Shown piece after piece: positions 24,401 through 37,100 of a DNA stretch of 64,000 nt. Numbering within the stretch: position 1 is the first letter of the stretch; every line of letters begins with the position of its first letter. Origin of the DNA: Dipylidium caninum. Taxonomy: Eukaryota > Platyhelminthes > Cestoda > Cyclophyllidea > Dipylidiidae. A program made the translations under genes and the position numbers. The notes under the pieces were generated by a model that worked only from the letters and a program-made list of their open reading frames with translations, searched no databases and had not been told where the DNA came from. The stretch is from positions 62,001 to 126,000 of the forward strand of contig QEYB01000713.1 in assembly GCA_017562135.1 (NCBI GenBank). The letters run 5' to 3'.

Positions 24401-27400
24401 CCTGCTACGCTGGTTATAAAGTCGTTATCGCTTTGCAGCAGAATGGTGACTACGATGAGACGGTAGAAAATGACACCAAGGAGAGCGGCCAAACAGAGAA
24501 GCATCTAAAATGCAATTGGAAGCGGATGAAACAAAATTAGTAAATACACGCGGGTGGACGTTTATGCAGGCTGTGTACCCCCAAAAGGACTGAGGTGTAG
24601 GAGAGCATAGTGAAGGGTAATTTGCGACTCCAGAAGGGGATCTTGGGTTCCTCATGCTAAAAAAGTGGAAAAAGGCCGAAGGTAAGCAAGGCGCCAGGCC
24701 AAAATGAAGGAGACGAGGGCTCCGTTGGACGTACACCAGTGATTAAATTAATACAGTGTCCGTAGCCTCTCTTCTTGATTAGAGCAAGGAATTCCGGTCT
24801 AGGCGGCTCATCGATGGGCTCAATATGCCGAACATTCCATCTTTGGGCCAGGATGTTCTGGGCACGCTTCCAGTTCTCCATAAAAAGCGTTGCTAAAACA
24901 AGCTCAAGAATAGGCAATCAGGTTTAGAGAGGATGAAAACAAGCAGTCAATTTGAAAATTTACCCCAAATCGCCATGAAAACAGCATATAGCACTGTCCC
25001 GATATTGTCCACGAGGTGCGTCATTTTCGCGGCGAAACAGGACGTATTTAAAAGCCAAAATTTGCAAGTTCGCTCATTGCAGGTGGGGCACATTACGTAC
25101 TGGTTACCATGAAAGCAAATGTCGTCTCTGTGTGGAGAAATACCGCTTACTAATGGCGCATAAGTAGTTATTTAGTTTTGAAGAAATTATGCCAAAATCG
25201 ATAAAAGAAAGGTAGGTGCAGGTGACACCCTCCCAAGGGCAAAGCACTCGCGTACACAATTTGGTCGTCGGAGATGTCGATGGCGGAGAGGCAGAAAACG
25301 AGAAGACCGAAAATACCCACTGGAACGAGCCAGTAGGTATAAAGACCGAGCCACGCGAAGTAGAAGGCGACCGATTCACCGAAATAGAGCCTAAAAGGGC
25401 ATTAATATTGTCCGCTTTCATAGGTAATCAGGCAATTGTTCAAAGCGGACAAGTACGTCCTCCTGGCCTTTGTCTATACAACTCTTTAACAATGAGTAGC
25501 AGGATTTTCAAGGTCCACTTCCGTGCAAGGCATTTGCATGCATGTGGGTGTATGTGTGTGTATTTACACACACACGCGCCCACACTTGCCAGCAAGATCA
25601 CTACCCGGTGCCTTTGACCACTTTGGCGGTTACCCCGCACCACCCACACAACGGTGTGTACTATGCCCCTTCGTTCGGAAATGTAATGACCGTCTCGGTG
25701 CCGTGAACAGCCTTCCACCGTCATCATGAAGACGTAGATGGAATAAGCAGCAAGCCGTAGCCTCCTAAGAGGAAGAAGGCAGATCCGAGTGGTGGTGTAG
25801 CCAACGTACCGGACGTAATCCAGAGGTTGATATTTGATCATTTTCTTCAGGCTGCCCCACTGAGTGTCAAGGAGGACTCGCATGTTGCTCTCGGAGGAAT
25901 CCACCTAGACTCGTGTGAAGAAGAGAGAGTTCAGGTGAAAGAGGCACTCTGCTAGGTCCGAGACACACTACCAAGTGGGTGGATGTTGAAGGATCCACGA
26001 GTCATAGTGGATAGTGCCACAGGAACGAGGCGATTAGGTCGCCCTTTTCATCACTTCATGTCTTTTTTTCGGTAGGACTCTCAAAGCGTCATCGTTGCTC
26101 AGTGCATTCACACGGAACGGTAGAAGAAACCCTGCAACTGGGTGAGAGACGAAACCGCGAACTTAAAATACCAGTGTATTATTTTGTGTGGGTGTAGCAT
26201 ATATGAATCACTCCGCTATCCCTCCTCAACACAATTCTCAACTCACAACGGAAGGGTAGAGCACGCACACACACACACACATACGATAGTGTGCACCGTC
26301 TGAGCCAAGAAAGGGGTAAACAGGGCTACTCTAACAAGTTCGTCACAATCTCCACACAGGCGGTTACATTCAATGGTTGCGTACTTCAAAGCAATGGTTG
26401 AGATGAAAACTGTCATGTCTTGACTTTAGACTCGCAAGAATTTTTGCCTCAGAGTAGAACATCTGCTCGTGTTGACTGTGGCAAATGATGTGTTTGTGAG
26501 ACGCAAATTGCTAAATCGTGGAATGCCCCAAGGTCGCCATGCCTTAAGCAGGAGACATGGCTGGGGACAGGCAGCACCTTATGAACAGACGACCGAAGGT
26601 CCAAGGCGCCTCGGGCCTCTGTAGGCCTGGAAGACAACTGACTGTCGAAGTGACGCGTCCAGTTAACTCACTGCGGGTAAGTGAAAGAAGTCTCACCTTC
26701 GACTTGCTCGGGCCCGGGGCTTCACCCTCCTTGGATTTTATCAGCTCCTGCAATTCCGAGGAGGGCTAAAGGAAGCAGAAGTGGACTCAGGACGGAAAGA
26801 GGGAGAGAGAGAGATTCAAAGACGGCATGTCCTCACACCTCGTGCAGGGGAAAGGCTGCCATGAAGACTTTCTCGTTGATGAGATGGTCGATGCCCAAGT
26901 CCACCTTGCAGTGCTGTGCCAGCCTGATGTCCTCCTTGCGAGCGCGAGTCTTTCGCTCCACATCCACCTCCGCTTGGGTCACATAGTCGGGCTGGCCATC
27001 GTTTTTCTCGATCTCGGCATCTCCGCTGTCAGCCGCGGTTCGAGGTCGTGTGCCCGTGCGCTTCAACACGTAGTCCACCACCAAGGAGCGCTCGGTCGGG
27101 GTGAAGAAGTTTTCATAATCCTCGGGAATTTCGAATCTAAAAGAAGGGGCAAAAAAGGGGGTTGGTGCGTAGTCGACGCGAATCGAAGGCGGGAAGGGCC
27201 AAAATCAGTGAGGAGAATAAAAGGCCGTTTAAAGGACGCTACGCCAGTAAATCTAGCATACTTGGCCGAGACGTTAGCAAATCCTTCCACACTGCGGGAA
27301 AATGACTGCGGCTGGAATTTCGGCCTTGGAAGAAGAATGTCCTCCTTCGCCAAATGTGGCGACTTAACAAAACACTCCTTCTCCACGACAAATGCCTGAC

Positions 27401-30400
27401 AGGAAGAGGATTTCGCCTTGTCTCCTCATCAGCTTCTCGTGTGAAGACCCGCGACCGACAAGGGCCCAGTCGCAGTCTTGGGTGGCCTCGCAAGAGATGA
27501 CAGAATTACAAGATTCCCCCGTCGATCACATGATGCAATAGACAAAAATGGGAACAAGCATGTAATTCTCTCTCTCTCTCTCTCTCTCTCTTGGACCACC
27601 AGGCGTCAAGTCTGTCAACAGCGGCTCGAGGACTTGTTACCTCGCAATCAGACTGTCGCCTTCAAGTCGTCCTTCCCCACTCTCCCGGAAGAAATCGCCA
27701 TCTTCGTCTCGATGCCCCCGGTTACCCACTGGAAAACCCATCTTTTACCGCACCGTTGCATCAGTCACAAGAATGGAATCTTCGTTGCGGTGTGAATTCT
27801 GCAAATGTTCTTTAAGCATCTGCGAAAAATGCCCCCTGAGAGTTGCAGTTTTGGCCATTGGCTGAGAGAAGAGAGCGAATCTGGGAGGAAGAGGGGCTGT
27901 GCGGGGCCGAGGCACGGGCGGGAAAGGAGATAAAGAAAAAAAGCTTGTTGCGGACAACCACCGAGAGGGAAGAGGAGGCGCCTTCACCAACCGGTTCACA
28001 AATCGACTGACTCCTTCGAAGTAATGTCGAGTATAAGGTGCGTTGAATGCTGTCTGGCGGATGAAACCAGTCGTTGACGGGCTCCGGACCCCGAAGCGCG
28101 CAGATCCACCAGTCGACCAGGCGGAAGAATACAAATGGAATGTGTGCCAGTTGCGAGGAATGAGTAAATCGAATTTGAGGTGAGTGATGGCGGTTACACA
28201 CCTTGGTGCAATGGGGCCCACTCGCATTTTTCACTCGCACCTTCCGCCCCAGCTCACCGCGAGTGTGAGGGGCTCCTTCAGCCCCCAGGCGAGCACTTCT
28301 GCTGCACCGCGTTGCACTGAATGGCTCAGGACGGATGCTCACCGCAATGACAGCTGCCAAAATCTACTTGGTGCTTGCATTTGTGGGTGCAAGTGAAACA
28401 CGGATTTATTGACGCGGTCTCAGGGTAGAAGAATCTTCACCCTTCTCTTTTTTCTTTTTCACACCAAATGATCTTCACATAAGTTGAGAGAAGGTGCACT
28501 TGGGCAGCATAAAATATCTCCGAAGTGCGTGGAGATGGAGAAAGCATGCGACAAAAGGAAGTTAGCCAGGCTCATGGGTGAGGCAATTTCTTGCTCCTCT
28601 TTTCTCTCCCATGCTTTAGTGACCACAATTGAGTCGCGATTTAGTTCGACTGCAGGTGTCCCCATTTTGGAAAAAATCCAAAGTTCCCTTGCCCCCAAAA
28701 ATCCCGACCTCTTCTGTCCGTGACCCCCTAAGAGGCGCCTCTGAGGCATGATGGAAGGAGAGGAGACTTGAAAGAGGAGAATCAGGCTCTGCGTTGCCCC
28801 GCCACGTACCCTCTCGGGTCCTTCCTGCCCCATGGCCACTTCAGCCTTCCTCTGACGTGCAGGTACTCATTACCAAACGGCTGTCATGGCCGGAGGCGAC
28901 ACAGACTCGAGGGTTTACACAAAGCCCCGCCCTAGGGATTACAAGCGTAACCCTGGTGACTTGACAGGCGGACACTGCGCCCTTTGGGGGGCGAGCAACG
29001 AACAAGAAGCGGAAATGTAAACCTACAGACTCATCCGCCCACGAGAGAAAGACGCACGATAGGGCGAGGGCAGCTTGAAGATAGACTTCGGGTCGAGTTG
29101 AAAGCATTTGTTGAGCCTGGCCGACTCGTTCACCTCCAAGCGTTCAACTTTGGCCTGAAGGGAGGAGGAGGAGGAAGGGAGAGGAGCACGCGGTTATGCG
29201 ATGGGAAGGGAAGAAGGCGGTGTGCCCGAGATGAGGGTAGTTTTTTAACTCAGATTATGACAAGCGCTGACAGTCCGCCTCAATGGCGCCTCTGCAAGTG
29301 AGTAGTCCCAAGGGTACTGACAGGTTAATTAAATTACGACAAAACCAAGAGACCGACTGCCAAATCTCCCCTGAAATATACTGACAAGAATTAAGTAGAT
29401 TAAGCGGTTTCCACCTTAAATGGCTGAAAAAAGGATAACTTGATCCGGGAAACAAAGTTGACCGATTGGTTGAAGGCGATGAGGTTGTCAAAACGAGCAA
29501 GGACTGAAGGAAGAACGCTGACTTCGCACCGACTGCCATGTTTCAGCGCAAAAGCACGAGTGGGTGGTTGACATCAAACCTAAAGTTTAATCCACCTCAC
29601 CGAGGCGGTTGACACAGTGCAGTGAATTCAAAAAGGGTGGAGTTACATTCTCCTCGCCGGACGGCTGTCCGCGAGTTTGCCCACATGAAGTGTGGGAAGC
29701 AGAGCGGTTTTAGACAACCCTGGGCTTTTCTGTGAAGACAACCCGTCCACTAGAGTCCCCTTCTCTTCGCCTCGTCAAACCGTTTTAGTTAAGTAGGTTG
29801 AACTTAAGCCCGAAGGATCATCTGTGGAAACGTGAAGCTCCGTTTCAGCGTTGACAGTCAAAGAAAATGACTAGATAAATTAAATGAAAGAAAATATATA
29901 ACCCGAAATATTGCTGAGTTGACACTCTACACACATGGAAGAAGCGCTTAGGAGGAGTCTATTCAGTGGCACTTCAGAGGCAACTCATCCACGCTGTCAC
30001 TTCCTGCAGACAACAGCCTAAACGGAGGAAAAGCCTACAACAGCAGTTGGAGAGTCTCAGAAACATATTCTTCATCAACCTGCCCGAGGGGCGCGGTGAC
30101 GTGAATATCCTCGACTCCCAACGTGGATCTATTTCCTACTACGTGGCCGGAAGTTGGCATAAAGACTCCTCAATACTAACTGGCCCACGATTGTTGGCTT
30201 TTCCACCCCACAGCGCTTTGGGAGCGCAAAGAGGAGATTGATTCTCCCTCCCTCCTTCTTCTCCTCCCTTACAACGCCATATGCGCCGACCATCCGAGAC
30301 GCCATCAAAGAGGCTCCACAGGGGGAAGTCGGAGGTGGACCAGACACGGCCTCGCAGTGGCCGGTCACGGTGGAGGCGAGCGGGTGTCAAGCATGCTGCA

Positions 30401-32725
30401 TAACCGGCCATAATGGAGGAGTGTCCAACGATCGGCGCTTCCAATTGGCGCGTCTCATCCGAGTGCGTGCACATTTTCACCGGCTAAACTGCGCGCACAG
30501 CCCCGACGAGTGGGGACGATTAGGCGAAATTTGTACCAGTAAAGGCGGGACGAGCGAGGCGGGACGAGCGAGGATGGAGTGATTAAAGGAGTTGGAAGCA
30601 TGAACTTAACGCCTAAGTAATTAAATATGCCACTTTTGGTTTACTCTTTCCGTGTGCCCGAGGGGAGAGAATTGAAGGGCTGACCAAGCGTACACATACA
30701 CATGTGAGTGTTTAAATAAACAACCCAACGTAAATGGCAGGTTCATTGTAGCACCAAAATCGGGTGGTGTGAACTTCAGTAATCACAAATTTACCATTTA
30801 CAAAGCCGAATTTTGTCACGTCGGAGAAGTCATTGTCGGGACTTGGCACGCCACTTAAGAGAATCCTTTGTGAGGTATAAAAACGTCTTTAATGAATTCT
30901 TACACGGTTCAACAGCTTAGTAACAGCTTATCGCTGGGCAACCCGGTTACGCTTCACAGGAGGGTGTGGTCAGACGGATAAGGGGAGAGGCCCCAGCGGG
31001 AGAAGCGCATTGAATACACAGAGGTCACAAAAGAACACAATGACCCCAGCAGAGAGCAGCCAATATTCCGTCTGAATCCTCTTGAATGTGGCCGTGAGTG
31101 CGCTGCTACAATTTGCAAGACACTGTGTGGCCATTCCTCCACACCCCAGTTGTACAGTTGCTGTGAGATCATCCCATGACTTGCATTTAAGGTGGGATTT
31201 AAGAGTGATTTTGGCGCAGTAGGCTAAGTTGCGGAGTTGCAAGGCTTTAACCATGAGCTGAAAGCGGTTCGCTAACGATCGGACGACTTTTCGTTGAAGG
31301 AAAAGGCACCATAAGGGTAGTGATACATTCATCTGTTTTGATTAGACCCACGTAGAAGTACTTTATAGTTTATCTACGTTTCAACACGGGGATCACGGAT
31401 CAATGCTTTTCTTAAAAGCAAATCTCATCAAAAGGTAAATTCCAAAAGTTCTGGTCGGTGTGCAGAGTGAGAAAAGAAGAATGGGAAATTAAATGATGGA
31501 ACGGAACACCTGGGGAGAAAAAAGTAAAGAAATGTGCTGGACAAAAATAGTAATTTAGAAAGTGACAACTTGTTAGATCAAAAACAGCCATCCTCCACTT
31601 AAATGGCTCACTAGACTAGCGGAGAAGCACCTTAAGAAACGAATGCTTACAGGTTCCTACATTTGAAGTACCCCACGAGCGTGCGATAAGAAAATGGAAA
31701 TTTTGTTAGGTAAGAACCACGGAAACGGCTTTTTCGAGAGATCGGATAAAGTGTTGTAGATTAAATCTATGGGGATAGGCACCCAATTTGTCAAAAGCGA
31801 TAATATAAGGTTTTTGAAGGGTACACATGCCTGTTTCAGCGGCTTTTTCAATTGTAAGACTTCAGCAACTCGAATCAATGTTGACCATGACGCATGCAAT
31901 TTCACAAATACCAGATCGTCAAGTGCCTGAATTGCAGATTCGAGGCCACTCGCATCTTCTTGATAACGGTTCTGCGTGGGTTGTTTAGTATCACCAGTGG
32001 TCATCTGTTCATAGCCAGGCGGCTGTAGTTGGAACCCCGCTTCTTCCTTGAAGCCAGCCCTTTGAGGACCCGTCTGAGCTAAAATTTCGCCGTGACATGT
32101 CTCCACCTACAAAAATAATCAGATCACAATCAGTCAGGACTAAATGTAATAAAAATCAATTAAATCAAAAAATTCACTTTTCCAGACAAAAAACAAAACA
32201 ATCATAGAGCATAAAGAACCCCAAATAATCAGTCATAATAGTGATTAGAATAACCTCGATCTCAATCATTTGATCTGCCAAAGCAGTGAGAAAAGCAAAT
32301 CTCTTGTCCTTTATAGTTTCCGTAGTTTCGTTATTGCGATAGACGAGAACGAAATCAATTCGTCGCTTTCCGTCGCGGAAAAACATTTCAGGGGATTTCT
32401 ACATTTAAAACAGAAAAATATTAAAATTCTGATTAGTGCTAGAGTAAGCAGTAAGGGAAAGGGGCAATGAAATATAAAATACAGGTCTTAAGTAGAAATG
32501 ATAAAACTCGCTAAACACGGATAATGTCGAGTTATTAAAATAAAATCCGAGTGGTGTTGAAATTGTCACTTACAGAAAAATATTCAGCGCCATCAAGATT
32601 GTACATGAGGGACTCATCCCCCTTTTGTACACGCTGTATTTTAGACGTTTGAACTTGTAAGATAAAATTAATCCATCGATCTTACTAAAATCAGCAATGT
32701 TCTTTATTCCAAGCGTTTCACTCAT
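21414..32725 (-). CDS. ANO: Anoctamin (TMEM16) channel/scramblase, complete, 21 exons
   Basis: Ten-helix membrane protein of the TMEM16 family, either a calcium-activated chloride channel or a phospholipid scramblase. Exons from 5': 32725-32686, 32653-32574, 32398-32255, 32106-31825, 28053-27992, 27136-26839, 26747-26697, 25904-25810, 25390-25229, 25127-24964, 24892-24735, 24656-24579, 24504-24340, 24256-24059, 23974-23877, 23604-23531, 23496-23374, 22885-22680, 22580-22405, 21820-21715 and 21635-21414. The sum is 994 codons including stop, and all phases agree. Family marks are [15 protein letters not shown] and [11 protein letters not shown] (N-domain), [78 protein letters not shown] and RYRDFREPP near the C-terminus. 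The start ATG at 32725 has an upstream in-frame stop. The calcium-site residues of TM6 are altered (see findings). The exon at 27992-28053 and the 3' end of the 31825 exon are the least certain. Confidence 0.93.
23497..23530 (-). other. 34-nt mini-intron in anoctamin
   Basis: Between exons 23604-23531 and 23496-23374. Without it the frame containing the basic run [13 protein letters not shown] and the frame containing [13 protein letters not shown] are different. With it both join in phase and reproduce the usual anoctamin order of basic linker followed by LFxEYLEM. Confidence 0.75.
25553..25574. repeat. GT/CA inverted repeat in anoctamin intron
   Basis: TGTGTGTGTA at 25553-25562, spacer TT, then TACACACACA at 25565-25574. 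This is a perfect 10-bp inverted repeat of alternating purine/pyrimidine, able to extrude as a cruciform or adopt Z-DNA. It lies in the intron between exons 25904-25810 and 25390-25229. Confidence 0.7.
26266..26281. repeat. (CA)n microsatellite
   Basis: Eight uninterrupted CA units inside an anoctamin intron, with an irregular CA-rich flank. A simple repeat of no evident function. Confidence 0.85.
27567..27590. repeat. (TC)12 microsatellite
   Basis: Twelve uninterrupted TC units on the plus strand (GA on the transcribed anoctamin message) in the intron between exons 28053-27992 and 27136-26839. Confidence 0.9.
28054..31824 (-). other. Long anoctamin intron, no further gene recognised
   Basis: About 3.8 kb between the N-domain exon ending at 31825 and the exon starting at 28053. 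Minus-strand ORFs at 30970-31332 (120 codons) and 28459-28839 show no motif and have no in-phase splice partners. A 14-bp tandem duplication (GGCGGGACGAGCGA) lies at 30544-30571. An additional short anoctamin exon could be hidden here, since this segment of the family is poorly conserved. Confidence 0.4.
30544..30571. repeat. 14-bp tandem duplication
   Basis: GGCGGGACGAGCGA occurs twice head to tail at 30544-30557 and 30558-30571, inside a long anoctamin intron. It is exact and looks recent. Confidence 0.8.
32654..32685 (-). other. 32-nt mini-intron at the anoctamin start
   Basis: Separates a 40-nt first coding exon (ATG at 32725) from exon 32653-32574. The donor is GTAAGA and the acceptor ACAAG. 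Removing it restores one frame through to [16 protein letters not shown], which then joins in phase to the conserved [15 protein letters not shown] exon. Confidence 0.65.
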
Positions 32726-34100
32726 AGTGCCCTCAAGTGAAATATCCCGGCGAGTAACAACCTTGAAATCAGGAGCGCGCCGGACATTGATAGAAACTTT
32801 TTACTAATTCAAAACTTATCAGAATTTCCAGAATTTCTTACGTTTCATTCGGAAATAAAAAATTTAAGTTTTATTTATACATATTGCATATTTATATTGA
32901 AAAGGAAGCGTGAAAAGTACGCATGTTTTAACTTCATATTTAATCCCTTATAACATATTTGCCTTTATCTCGTTGTGGTGAGATATCGCGCCCACCTTTC
33001 AATTATTTGATAAAAAGGCATACGAGATAGTTGTTGCTACATTAAAGGTGAATTTGAGCGTCAATTAATTTCTTGCTACAGGCGTGAGGAATATAGGTTA
33101 TCCCTCCACACATATCAGGAAATCAGCGAGTCACCATACAGACATCAATTATGTTTGTAGGTTAGTACTGTCGTTCGCATCACTTATCTGACATTTTCGA
33201 GATACCCCCATGATGCCAATAGTTTTAAATAAAGAACTTGAATAAGAAATGGTTTTGATTTCAAACTTTAGGATGACGGTAACCTGAAAAAGCGCTTTCC
33301 AAGGCGCTCACTTTGCCCAAACATTGCATCTAACCAAAGTTAACCCGTTACTGATTAATTAGCAAAAAATGGCAATATTTGGGTAGGAGTTCGTATAATT
33401 TTATTAACAGGATCCGACATTTCCAATCCGTAATCAAGAATTTTCCATTACACCAAAATATAGGATTAGCTATTTGAAAATTCGCATTACAAGGCAAGCA
33501 TTGTTTTCACGATCGCAGGATTTTTTTCGATATACACTAACAAAAATATATTGTGTCGTGCAGTTTTACTGGACATTTGCTGTCTTCGAGGAAGACCTTT
33601 ACGTGCATGAAGGCGATTGTATAGCCGCTTAAGTGAGGAATATTTCCGTGTCACAAAGAGTTCGACGTATAGGCTCACAGTTTGTGTTAACCAGAAGGAG
33701 GGGGTATCGACCAATGCAAGTTCAGCCCATACAAAATGGCCCCGTCTTACTTCGAGCAGAATATATTGTGAATGGACAACAGAGAAATAGTTAATCTCCA
33801 AACCTGTATTTTGCCTGCTGCTCCTATTTAGTCTTTCACCTTAATAGAGCAAAAAAATTTTGCAGGTGAATCTCAAACATAAGTTTTTTCAAATCCGGAA
33901 AATTATGCGGGATTATGTTTGAGAAAATCATGTGTATATTTGCCGTAAATTAATGCTCACTTTCCTGTATTTCATTCTAAAATGGAATCGAAGCGGAATT
34001 CAAAATTGTCCCGGTATAATTGTTTCAGTTGTTGATTTTTAATTGCGTTTATTGCGTTTGCTAGCAGCAATGAAATTTATATGACTTCGCTCTTGTTTAT
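32726..34100. promoter_or_regulatory. Divergent intergenic region between anoctamin and USP10
   Basis: The start codons of the two genes face away from each other 1.4 kb apart, so this AT-rich interval must hold both promoters and 5' UTRs. No TATA box or other motif could be assigned with confidence. A 104-codon minus-strand ORF at 33487-33801 lies inside it. That ORF shows no known motif, and the anoctamin ATG is preceded by an in-frame stop, so it is not a simple 5' extension. Confidence 0.5.
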
Positions 34101-37100
34101 ATGTTCACTTGGCTGGACCCTGTTTTGAGTGACGCCGGTGGGCTTTTGAAGATCACGGTGGTTTTGCAATGGGACAGCGGCGACATAGAAGAAGGGCCAA
34201 TAATCTTAATAAAAATTCGCATCCAGGTGTGTTCCCGGTAAATTTTATCCGGCTTTTCATAACATATCTGGGTTTTCTAGGCTGTTCCGATTTTAGGTGA
34301 AGATCAATGTAATTCAACTGACGCGGTTGTTGAAGATTCCACACGTGTAAAGGCTATCTCGCCTGATGACATAGAATTGACTCTTTATCAAACAATCCAG
34401 GAAGTCCGGGCCGACCAATTGAGCTCCAACTTTTCTGATTCTCGGACTCTTGCTAATATTCTTCCCTCTTGGCCGCCATGCCCACCCTACCGATGCCATC
34501 CTAAAGGCCTAATGAATAAGCGAAATATCTGCTATCTCATATCTTGTCTTCAAGCCCTTTTTAGTATCTCCCCTTTCGTGGCTATTCTCCACCACCTTTC
34601 TGAAGCCCTTCATTCCCTCTTTGAAGTGGGATGTCTTCGAGAGGCATGGCCGGAGTCGCAACCCCAAACAGCGCCACTGCTTCGTTTACTGTGAGTAAAT
34701 GCCTTCGTCCTCATATTTCTGGTATCCAACTATATTTCTTATTGTTATTGCTTCAGTTTACTGCATCTCGACGAAAGATCAACTTACAGGCCGAATGAGT
34801 CTCAGACAGGCGAATTTACCTTGCCAGATGACGTGGGATATATACCCACGGGCAAACCGCTTACAATTGATCCTGATTTTTTCGCCGTACTTAATTTAGA
34901 GGCTGGATGTGAACAAGATGCTGCCGTAAGTGGTGATTCTTTTAAACCTGGAGAAGTCGACACTGATTAACAGTTGGTTATTGGTTAAATTTGACCTTTT
35001 TGAATTGTACTTACCATACGATCTTTCTTTTGCAAAACATTCAGTGTTGTTTACATTGGGAGCTGACACACCTAAGCTGGTTTCCATCATATAACCTGTG
35101 TTCCTTATCGGTTCACGAGATTTGGTTGAAAAAATCAAGCACCACATGGATTACTTATTTTTTTACACTTCTTGTTCTTCAACGGCGTTAAAATTCTTTA
35201 ACTTTACGTGTCGAAGTGGGATAACGTATCCCTCTATCATGTGTACCTTGATAGCAATCAAATTAGAATCGCTATTACATACTCTCATCAAGTCTCAATG
35301 ATTTGACCTTTTCCACGCCCGAATACCACAAAGCACTATTGATTTCTGTTCAACGTTTTGTCACAATTTTAGCAATTTACATCTGCTATTTGATAATGTA
35401 GTCGGGGCCTTCGTCCCAGGTTATTAGTCCGGGAAATAACGAATCCGGTAGACATTCGTTTTCACTACTCAGCCATATAAAGCTGTATCTTATTTGTTTC
35501 CCTACATCTGATACTTCCATCGGACTCGCAATTTATTTTATATTTGGTGTCCCGTTATTCATAAAATAGGAAAATATATCAGGTCACGTTACCAAGATCT
35601 TAAAACCCGTATTTCTATATTCCACAGCCTCTATGAATATATTTCCTGCGTTGGTAACATAATTTTTGGACCACGTTAATATATGGATTTGAACTTATCG
35701 CGTTTAGTTCAACTTATCAACGGGGATCCTTTGACAGAAGGGGTCAAGTGTTGATTTCCCATCTTTATTTGGTTATCTAGGAAGTGAGATTGTTATTACT
35801 TTCACAGCTGTCCTTCTGGTTGTGCATACATTGCTACTGCATGCTTATTTTTTTGGTGATCAGAAGCTTCTTTTAAATGCTGTTGATAATTTTTTCTTTT
35901 GAACCACATGCCTCAAACCTACTGTGTTATCTTGCTTGGAGGTGATTAAATTACATTTCCGAACTTTTTTAAAGCGATACTTAGTTGTTCTTAATTTTAT
36001 TTGCCAGTATGGAAGAGATTGATGTAGCAACGAAATTGTTAACTCAATTTTTATTATTTAGCCAGTAATTCTTAAGACCTGTCCTGTAGTCATTCCCTTT
36101 AAAGAATCATGGCTTCAGTCGACAATCAGATGAGAATCAAATAGATAGGGGTCCTTGGTCGTTAGTACTTGTTACCTCTCTATTCACCCGCGAAAACCTT
36201 TTTTCCTGATAGGACTGCATGTCACGTCTTATCACCCAAATTCACGAGGAGATGGCCAATCTTCTACGCAAATTTAAACAGCCGCAGGATGACGCCCCTG
36301 CCATGGACAACAACGCTGACGATGCTAACGAGGACGATGGCTGGACTATAGTTGCAAGCAGAGGTCAGAAGATCAAGGAAGCTCGCCATGTAGATAACAT
36401 TGTTCATTTTTGAATCGTTTATCGCCATCTCTCGGTACCAATGTCTACCTTTGTGTAATAGGCCCAAGTGGATAACGGCGAGGTGACTCCTATTTCTCTC
36501 CTCTTCGGTGGGAATTTGGTCTCCCGCTCCTCTTATCAGAAGGCCTCTTTTGCAACAAATAAGTCGGCGATCGGTGTAAAAGAGAGGTTCTTCGTTCTTC
36601 CCTTGGAACTTCGAGACCCACATGTATGCCTGATTAATTTTTTTTTTGTTTTTTCAACGTTGGTGTAATGCACTAGGGTAGAACCACATCGGAAGCTAGT
36701 ATTGACAAAATTTGAGGTGAGTTATTGATGGACCAGAGAGAGAACATGAAGATTACCGGCAGACGTGACCTTGGCACTTTGCAATCCCGTTTATGTGGCG
36801 GTCGAAGTGCAAGGAGAAAATGAATGGAGGCGGCTCGGGTGGAAGCCCTCATCGCGTGCTCATGACATCCTTTTAATTCCTTCGTGCTTCGTTTTATGAG
36901 ACTCATTCTTGATGACTTAAACTATCAAGAAAATTACCCACATGTTACTCCTTGTTGTTGACTCAACCTACCTTTCCTTAGTTCTGTTCTAATTTTTCCC
37001 CTGGAAGCTTGTTAGCCCATTTGTTATAGGTATTTTCTATTTTAGAACCGTAATTTTTCTTCGTATATCCCTTTTTCATTGTTTATGTGATAACATGTAA

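Noticed and set aside
24041..24466. 141-codon plus-strand ORF
   Set aside because: Antisense to anoctamin exons 24504-24340 and 24256-24059, which encode recognised transmembrane segments.
26827..27399. 190-codon plus-strand ORF
   Set aside because: Mostly antisense to the anoctamin exon 27136-26839, whose minus-strand product is unmistakable.
27745..28360. Long minus-strand ORFs of 160 and 182 codons
   Set aside because: Only the short part 28053-27992 in one frame matches the anoctamin N-domain ([13 protein letters not shown]). The remainder has no match and no phase partner.
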